Shown here: positions 59,448 through 64,000 of the stretch, piece by piece
Position numbering within the stretch: position 1 is the stretch's first letter
Layout: each line of letters starts with the position of its first letter
Origin: Saccharothrix tamanrassetensis
GTDB lineage: Bacteria; Actinomycetota; Actinomycetes; Mycobacteriales; Pseudonocardiaceae
Direction: 5' to 3'
DNA: 64,000 nt
Assembly: GCF_014203665.1 (NCBI RefSeq)
Contig: NZ_JACHJN010000007.1
Location: 250,059-314,058, forward strand
Position numbers and translations under genes: made by a program
Notes under the pieces: generated by a model
Database searches by the model: none
Told to the model about the DNA's origin: nothing
The model's input: only the letters and a program-made list of their open reading frames with translations

Positions 59448-60770
59448 TCAGGCGGGGTGGGGGACGCTGGCGAGCAGCTCGGCGTCGGAGCGCGGCCGGC
59501 TGTCCGCGGTGGACAGCTGCCGGTCGGCCAGCAGGTCCCCGACGATCTCCCCGGCGCGGATGGCGAGCACGCTGATCAGCGAGTCGGCGATGCCGTGCGT
59601 GGACTCGTTGACGCCCTGGAGGTAGACCCTGGCGGTGATCGAGTCGGGCAGCGTCATCCGGTAGTTGCGGGTGACGGTGAAGTCGTCCACCCCCACGGCG
59701 GCGGCCAGCGACCGGGTCAGCGCGGGCATCCGCTTGACGAAGCCGGTGCCGAGCATGACCACGTCGCAGCGCAGCTCGTCGGTCCGGCCGGACTTGCGGT
59801 CGAGCAGGGTCAGCACGACCTCGTCGGCCTCCAGGCGGGCGTCCGCGATCTCCGCCATGGTGATCATGTGCAGCCGCTCGGTCCCGGTCAGCCTCTCCAG
59901 GTACATCGTGCGGTAGAGGTTCTCCAGCATGGACGGGGCGAGGCCGGAGTAGTTGGTCCGGTGCATCTCCCCCAGCAGCTGCTCCCGCGCGGCGGGTTGC
60001 GCCGCGTTGAAGGTGTCCACGAAGGACGGGTAGAACAGCTCGTTGGTGAACTTGCTGCTCTCGTAGCCGTTCAGGCCGATCGACCGCATCACCATGGTCA
60101 CCTGGGCGTTGGGGAAGCCCTGGTGCGTCGACCAGAGCATCTCCGCCGCGCTCTGCGCGCCGCCGACGACCACCATCCGGTGCGCACCCCGCGGGTCGAA
60201 CTCGCCGACCCGGTCCAGGTACTCGGTGCTGTGCACGACCCGCTCGCGCGGCAGCGTGGCGAACTGCGCCGGCACGTAGGCGTCCCGGCCGGCACCGACC
60301 ACCAGGTCCCGGCAGCGGACCGTGCCGCCGTCGGCGAAGCGCACCAGCCAGCCGGTGACCTGGCCCGCGACCACGTCACCGGGTTCGACGCCGACCACCC
60401 GGCGGCCGTGCTCCAGCCGGACCGCCGACAGCGACCGGGCGACCCACGCCAGGTAGTCGGAGATCTCCAGCCGGTACGGCGTGAAGGTGCCGAGGTTGAT
60501 GAACTCGTCCAGCCTGCCGATCGAGTGCAGGTAGTTGACGAAGGAGAACTGGCTGCGCGGGTTGCGCAGGGTCACGAGGTCCTTGAGGAACGACACCTGG
60601 CTCTGCGACCAGGGCAGCAGCATCCCCCGCTGCCAGGCGACGTCCTCGTGCTGCTCGACGATGAGGGAGCGGGCGGCGAGGTCGGGGGCGAGTTCCTCCA
60701 ACGCCACGGCCAAGGCCAGGTTCGCCGGCCCCGCGCCGATCGCCAGCAGCTCTACATCCCGGTGGTCCAA
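59448..60770 (-). CDS. Lysine/ornithine-type N-hydroxylase (FAD, NADPH)
   Basis: About 440 aa of the SidA/IucD family. FAD motif AIGAGPANLALAVALEE, LLPWSQSQVSFLKDLVTLRNP typical of substrate/FAD contacts, NADPH motif VVVGGAQSAAEMLW, the ATGY-like MLGTGF, and the closing NESTHGIADSLISVLAIR. It would hydroxylate the side-chain amine of lysine (or ornithine), the first step of hydrazine formation. The start is a TTG at 60770 with GGAG at good spacing; a TTG four codons earlier is possible. It is first in the main operon, 29 nt before the cupin gene. Confidence 0.92.
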   Translation of the reverse strand: MDHRDVELLAIGAGPANLALAVALEELAPDLAARSLIVEQHEDVAWQRGMLLPWSQSQVSFLKDLVTLRNPRSQFSFVNYLHSIGRLDEFINLGTFTPYRLEISDYLAWVARSLSAVRLEHGRRVVGVEPGDVVAGQVTGWLVRFADGGTVRCRDLVVGAGRDAYVPAQFATLPRERVVHSTEYLDRVGEFDPRGAHRMVVVGGAQSAAEMLWSTHQGFPNAQVTMVMRSIGLNGYESSKFTNELFYPSFVDTFNAAQPAAREQLLGEMHRTNYSGLAPSMLENLYRTMYLERLTGTERLHMITMAEIADARLEADEVVLTLLDRKSGRTDELRCDVVMLGTGFVKRMPALTRSLAAAVGVDDFTVTRNYRMTLPDSITARVYLQGVNESTHGIADSLISVLAIRAGEIVGDLLADRQLSTADSRPRSDAELLASVPHPA

Positions 60771-61039
60771 CGCATTCTCCAAACCCTTGAAGGGGGGTGG
60801 CGCCGCGACGGCGGCACCACGCGAGCGGACCGATCGCGCGCCTCGGTAGGGAGGAATTCGGTCCGCCGACGCCGGGAAAGAATTCCCGCGGCGGGAAGTC
60901 GATAAAGCCGATTTCGGCTTGCCGGTGGAACGGTAGGTGACCCGACAGCGCTCGACAAGGTGTCCTCGACTGGCCTCGAATCGACTCGATAAAGGAACCC
61001 TATCGACCCGTCGAGGCCCGTTCTGCGGGCAGCCCGAAA
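60771..61039 (-). promoter_or_regulatory. Promoter region of the hydrazine-type operon
   Basis: About 270 bp without a gene, AT-richer than its surroundings. It holds a 9-bp direct repeat TCGATAAAG (60899-60907 and 60986-60994), an inverted repeat AAGCCGA-TT-TCGGCTT (60905-60920), and TTCCCGC-G-GCGGGAA (60883-60897). These are candidate regulator sites; no pathway-specific regulator gene is present in the cluster. Confidence 0.45.
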
Positions 61040-61073
61040 CCCGGCCGGAGGCGTGCCGCGACCTCCGGCCGGG
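61040..61073 (-). terminator. 12-bp hairpin terminator of the oxidase gene
   Basis: Perfect arms CCCGGCCGGAGG (61040-61051) and CCTCCGGCCGGG (61062-61073) with a 10-nt loop, 18 nt past the oxidase stop. It separates that gene from the main operon. Confidence 0.8.
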
Positions 61074-61091
61074 ATTCCCGGTGCCGATTCG

Positions 61092-62123
61092 TCAGAGGGT
61101 CGTCAAGAGCTCACCCGCCGCGCGCCGGCTGACCACGACGGCGGTTTTCGCCGCGCCGCCGCTGCCGCCGGTGAACGTGAAGAGGCCGGGTCGCCCGTCG
61201 ACCGGGAGCAGGCGCAGCCCGGCCGGCGAGCGGTAGCAGTCGAACGAGGCCACCACCTTCTCCGGCGGCGCGGCGCCCACGGCGACCCCGAACCGGCGGC
61301 GCACGCCGGCCGCCACCCGGTCGGCCAGCGCCAGGTCCGGCTCCACCGCCTCGGGCCGGACGTCCCACCGGTCGCAACCCAGGCCGAGCAGGAACGTGCC
61401 GTCACCCCACGGCCTGCCGTAGAGGCCGGTGTCGTCGTCCACGAACGCGCCCAGACCGGACAGCGGAACGCGGTAGACGCCGTACTGGATCTGCTTGGTG
61501 CGCAGCGTCCCGCCGTGGTCGACCAGGCCGGGCGTCCACGCCCCGGCCGCCACGACGAGCGCGTCATAGCGCCGCTCCACCCCGTCCGACGTGCGCAGGG
61601 CGGGCCCGTCCCGGACATCGACGGCATCGGCCGCGACCACGTCCACCCCTTGGTCGGCAGCCCGTGCCAGAGCACTGTCACGCAGCTTGGCGGGCGAGAG
61701 GTAACCCGCGTGCCGCTCCACGACGCCCACCGCGTCGTCCGCCAGGTCCCGGAACCCGAACCGCCGGCGCAACTCCCCCGCGTCCACGACGGCCGGTGAC
61801 CCTGGCAGCCTCTCGTCGACGACCCGCACCGACCCGGCCGGGTCCACGCCCCTGGGCACCACGTATAAGGAGCCGATCTCCCGGTAGCCGCTCCACTCGC
61901 GCAACCGGTCGTCCCCGCGCAACTCCGCGAGGCTCTCCGCCGCCACCCGACCAGCTCCAGGGTCCAGTTCGAAGCCGCGCACCAGACCGCCGGACACCGC
62001 GGAGGCGTCCGGCCTGGTGCGGCGGCCGACGACGACCTCCACCCGCACGCGGTCGGACGCCTCGCTCAGCCGCCACGCCAGCAGCGCGCCGGCGAGCCCG
62101 CCGCCGACCACCCCGACCTTCAT
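61092..62123 (-). CDS. Glycine/D-amino-acid-oxidase-like FAD enzyme, probable hydrazine-releasing oxidase
   Basis: 343 aa DAO-family protein. FAD motif KVGVVGGGLAGALLAWRL at the N terminus, DALVVAAGAWTPGLV in the middle and the C-terminal VDGRPGLFTFTGGSGGAAKT that closes on FAD. In s56-p1 and triacsin pathways a DAO-like enzyme (Spb39, Tri27) oxidises the lysine-derived N-N adduct and frees the hydrazino acid; this gene has the same neighbours and probably the same role. It has its own terminator and a palindrome upstream, so it is a separate transcript. Confidence 0.83.
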   Translation of the reverse strand: MKVGVVGGGLAGALLAWRLSEASDRVRVEVVVGRRTRPDASAVSGGLVRGFELDPGAGRVAAESLAELRGDDRLREWSGYREIGSLYVVPRGVDPAGSVRVVDERLPGSPAVVDAGELRRRFGFRDLADDAVGVVERHAGYLSPAKLRDSALARAADQGVDVVAADAVDVRDGPALRTSDGVERRYDALVVAAGAWTPGLVDHGGTLRTKQIQYGVYRVPLSGLGAFVDDDTGLYGRPWGDGTFLLGLGCDRWDVRPEAVEPDLALADRVAAGVRRRFGVAVGAAPPEKVVASFDCYRSPAGLRLLPVDGRPGLFTFTGGSGGAAKTAVVVSRRAAGELLTTL

Positions 62124-62442
62124 GCCGGTCCGCCCGTGCGCAGCCGGTATACCGGAGCGAATACCCCTGAACTACTGCTGAAAGTGTGATCCGCATCCCG
62201 TCCGGGTAAAGCGGACAATATGTGGCGCTTTGTTGTGCCCCCACCCGACAAACTGCACACCCCGGTCTCCCGTCATCCTGGGTACGCAGATCGTAAGCGC
62301 GACCGGGGCAAAGTCAACGGTTCATTCGACCCGCACCGCGCTGACTCATAACGAAGCCTTATGGGGTGGTGTCCGGGCACCTCGGCGCGCTACCGGACAC
62401 CGCCGAACGGCCGTGCCCACTCGGTAGCCGGCCAATTACCCA
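62124..62442. promoter_or_regulatory. Gene-free region upstream of the oxidase gene
   Basis: About 320 bp with no convincing ORF. A perfect 12-bp palindrome CCGGTATACCGG (62144-62155) lies 20 bp before the oxidase ATG and is a good operator candidate. AT-rich patches around 62200-62240 and 62340-62370 could hold the minus-strand promoter. Two CCAATTAC boxes lie near 62430 and 62460. It forms the right border of the cluster. Confidence 0.45.
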
Positions 62443-63087
62443 CTAGCCGACGGTGACCGACCAATTACGGGTGTGCACCAGGTAGCAGAACTCGTCGAGA
62501 AGCTTCGCCAGCGACCTGCCGGGTCGTCCCAACCGCGCCACCAAATCCGTTTCGCCCGTTCCCGCCTCGGCGAGCAGGTCCAACGCCCAACCCCGACCGA
62601 GCCGCAGGTGCGCCACGTACGCCGCGCGGTCGCGGGCGCCGTGCAGGGCCTGTGCGATCAGGTCGTCCCACGGCATGAGACTGTTGGGGCGCAACGCGAA
62701 CAGCAGCTTCGACGCGGCCGTCGGACCGAGCGAGCGGCGGGCCGCGGCCGGCGTCGCGGCGAGTTCGGCGAAGCACCCGCCCAGCTGCTCGATCTCCTCG
62801 TCGGTCAGCTCGCCGATCCGCGTCACGGGCTGCGGCAGGGCGACGTGCCACCGTTCCCACCACTCGGCCAGACCCCGGTCGAACACCTGCGGCTCACCGG
62901 GCCTGGGGTAGCGGATGCGGCACCCCCACGCGTTGAGCCAGCGGTGCGCCGCCTCGCGGTGCGCCGACCGCGCCAGGTCGATGGCCGGGTCGGTGGCCGC
63001 GAGCAGGGCCGTCCAAGACCTGTCGGGTTGCGTGTAGCCGCCGAATTGCTCCACAGCGGCTCGTAAAGTCGTGAGATCCGGTTTCAC
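62443..63087 (-). CDS. Hypothetical protein
   Basis: 214 aa, soluble, with no motif I can assign. The stretch GPTAASKLLFALRPNSLMPWDDLIAQ recalls helical DNA-glycosylase-like (HhH-GPD-related) hypothetical proteins, where a similar SKLL...P...D pattern occurs, but catalytic residues are not identifiable. It begins at GTG and is divergent from the next gene across 44 bp. The neighbouring biosynthetic cluster ends before it, so it is probably unrelated. Confidence 0.7.
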   Translation of the reverse strand: MKPDLTTLRAAVEQFGGYTQPDRSWTALLAATDPAIDLARSAHREAAHRWLNAWGCRIRYPRPGEPQVFDRGLAEWWERWHVALPQPVTRIGELTDEEIEQLGGCFAELAATPAAARRSLGPTAASKLLFALRPNSLMPWDDLIAQALHGARDRAAYVAHLRLGRGWALDLLAEAGTGETDLVARLGRPGRSLAKLLDEFCYLVHTRNWSVTVG

Positions 63088-63131
63088 AACGGGGCAGACT
63101 AGCCCGGCCCCAGGGCCTACGATCCCGTGCC

Positions 63132-63650
63132 GTGACCACGAATCTCACCCACCTCGCCAAGCTGACCAGCGTCGAAGACGGCTACCGGCACTACCCCAAG
63201 GAAGTCGTCGCGCTGCCGGACCACGACGTGGTCCTCCCCGACTCGCACCTGAAGTGGTACGAGGTGCGCAAGGCCGAGGCCACCGTCGACCCGGCCGTGC
63301 GGACGCAGGGCGAGGAGTTCCTGCGCGCCGAGGTGGCTTCGGGCGACCTGGCCATCTCCGGCGAACTCGGCTTCGTGGTGCACCACCTGTGCGGCGAGTC
63401 GTTCCACTTCCTCATCGTCTGCACGTGGCGCAACAACAACGAGATGTGGCTGACCGTCTACTACCGCGAAGTCACGCAGCACGAGAGCTTCCAGCGCCTG
63501 GAGCAGGGCACCCACCTCCAGGTCATCTGCGTGTGGGAGATGGGTGCCGTCCTGCACGAGCGCCAGGCGTGGAGCCGCTTCCTCTACTCGGACCGCGACG
63601 ACGAGGCCAAGGCCGCCTACCTCGCCGACCGCTTCAACGGAACCGTCTAG
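63132..63650 (+). CDS. Conserved hypothetical protein
   Basis: 172 aa, no signal peptide. Contains LGFVVHHLCGESFHFLIVCTWRNNNEMWLTVYYR (in part) and a C-terminal AVLHERQAWSRFLYSDRDDEAKAAYLADRF. The composition is that of a small soluble alpha/beta protein; I know no function. GTG start at 63132, only 44 bp from the divergent hypothetical gene, and a compound hairpin follows the stop. Confidence 0.75.
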   Translation: MTTNLTHLAKLTSVEDGYRHYPKEVVALPDHDVVLPDSHLKWYEVRKAEATVDPAVRTQGEEFLRAEVASGDLAISGELGFVVHHLCGESFHFLIVCTWRNNNEMWLTVYYREVTQHESFQRLEQGTHLQVICVWEMGAVLHERQAWSRFLYSDRDDEAKAAYLADRFNGTV

Positions 63651-63683
63651 CGGTCTGCGCCCCACGGCAACCCGTCGATCGGA

Positions 63684-63713
63684 CTCGGGGACGACCCAAG
63701 GGTCCTCCCCGAG
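63684..63713 (+). terminator. Hairpin terminator
   Basis: CTCGGGGA-C-GACCC (63684-63697) pairs with GGGTC-C-TCCCCGAG (63700-63713) with a single C-C mismatch and an AA loop, 33 nt after the preceding stop. Confidence 0.75.
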
Positions 63714-63771
63714 GCGCGCGGTGCCGGACCGGTGGTCGAATGAAGATCCACGACGACCGACTGGGGAGACC

Positions 63772-64000
63772 ATGCGCCGATTCCTCGCCGTCACCGCGTC
63801 CGCGGTGTTCGGCGTCGCCGCCTTACCGGCCTTGCCGGCCGGGGCGCGGACGGGCCCGGCCCTGGACTGGGTGCGGTGCGAGGCGGACGAGCCCGGCCAG
63901 GAAGACCCGCCGCCGGCGGACGTGCAGTGCGCCGGATTGCGCGTACCCGTCGACTGGGCACGGGGTGGCGCCACCATCGAGCTGTCGCTGGTGCGCCGCC
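63772..64000 (+). CDS. Secreted alpha/beta-hydrolase, tripeptidyl-aminopeptidase type (partial)
   Basis: The first 76 codons only; the gene continues past the right edge. MRRFLAVTASAVFGVAALPA is a Sec signal peptide. The mature start LDWVRCEAD...DVQCAGLRVPVDWA is the characteristic opening of the Streptomyces tripeptidyl aminopeptidase/SlpD-E family, with the conserved cysteines. GGGGAG precedes the ATG. Codon 18 is TTA, the codon read by the bldA tRNA, which may make its translation depend on development. The catalytic residues lie outside the window. Confidence 0.82.
   Translation, partial: MRRFLAVTASAVFGVAALPALPAGARTGPALDWVRCEADEPGQEDPPPADVQCAGLRVPVDWARGGATIELSLVRR

Noticed and set aside
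1-64000. CRISPR arrays, rRNA, tRNA, insertion sequences or prophage genes
   Set aside because: Reading the window, I saw no regular spaced repeats, no conserved rRNA or tRNA segments, and no transposase or phage structural genes.

Overview
The window is very G+C-rich, with GTG/TTG starts, GTGA/ATGA gene overlaps, AfsR-type regulators, type VII secretion genes and many secreted proteases. This points to a filamentous actinomycete, probably of the Pseudonocardiales (Saccharothrix/Lentzea/Actinosynnema-like; this is inference). No rRNA, tRNA, CRISPR array or insertion sequence was seen.

Layout. 1-0.6 kb: the end of an ESX/EspC-type gene pair. 0.9-4.7 kb: a benzoylformate (mandelate-type) catabolic island with aromatic-acid MFS transporter, benzoylformate decarboxylase and divergent LysR, closed by a long bidirectional hairpin. 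4.7-8.9 kb: a minus-strand operon for a polar amino-acid ABC transporter, an AraC regulator, and a separate cupin plus HTH-only AraC protein. 9-20.4 kb: a regulatory block with two AfsR/SARP-NB-ARC proteins, an ATPase-GNAT-HTH protein, a small secreted protein, an FAD monooxygenase and a serine hydrolase. 20.5-24.9 kb: a complete kdpFABC operon with two micro-ORFs at its head. 25.1-26.1 kb: the scar of a deleted TetR/MFS divergent pair. 26-37 kb: LysR, three secreted proteases (S1; S8; S8 fused to a bulb-type lectin), PPOX, GNAT, a divergent MoaF/SDR pair, an Lnt-like acyltransferase and a TetR gene with a perfect operator. 37.4-47.4 kb: a NarL-type two-component system with an FtsX-type ABC exporter, a second ABC exporter, and a ROK/MFS divergent pair. 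47.5-49.9 kb: a MerR-PP2C fusion and an M20 amidohydrolase.

49.9-62.1 kb is the most interesting region. It is a minus-strand biosynthetic cluster with the hallmark enzymes of lysine-dependent N-N bond formation: a lysine/ornithine-type N-hydroxylase, a cupin, a methionyl-tRNA-synthetase-like ligase and, in its own transcription unit, a glycine/D-amino-acid-oxidase-like FAD enzyme. In characterised pathways these make a hydrazino acid (for example hydrazinoacetic acid) from N6-hydroxylysine and a second amino acid. Here the cupin and MetRS-like parts are separate overlapping genes. They are joined by two ATP-grasp ligases, a signal-less solute-binding-protein homologue, a 115-aa protein of unknown function, a cation/proton antiporter and an MFS exporter. 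No NRPS, PKS or methyltransferase is present. I propose a hydrazine- or hydrazide-containing small peptide-like product. A perfect 15-bp hairpin divides the main operon, and another terminator separates the oxidase gene.

62.4-64 kb: two hypothetical proteins and the start of a secreted tripeptidyl-aminopeptidase-like hydrolase.
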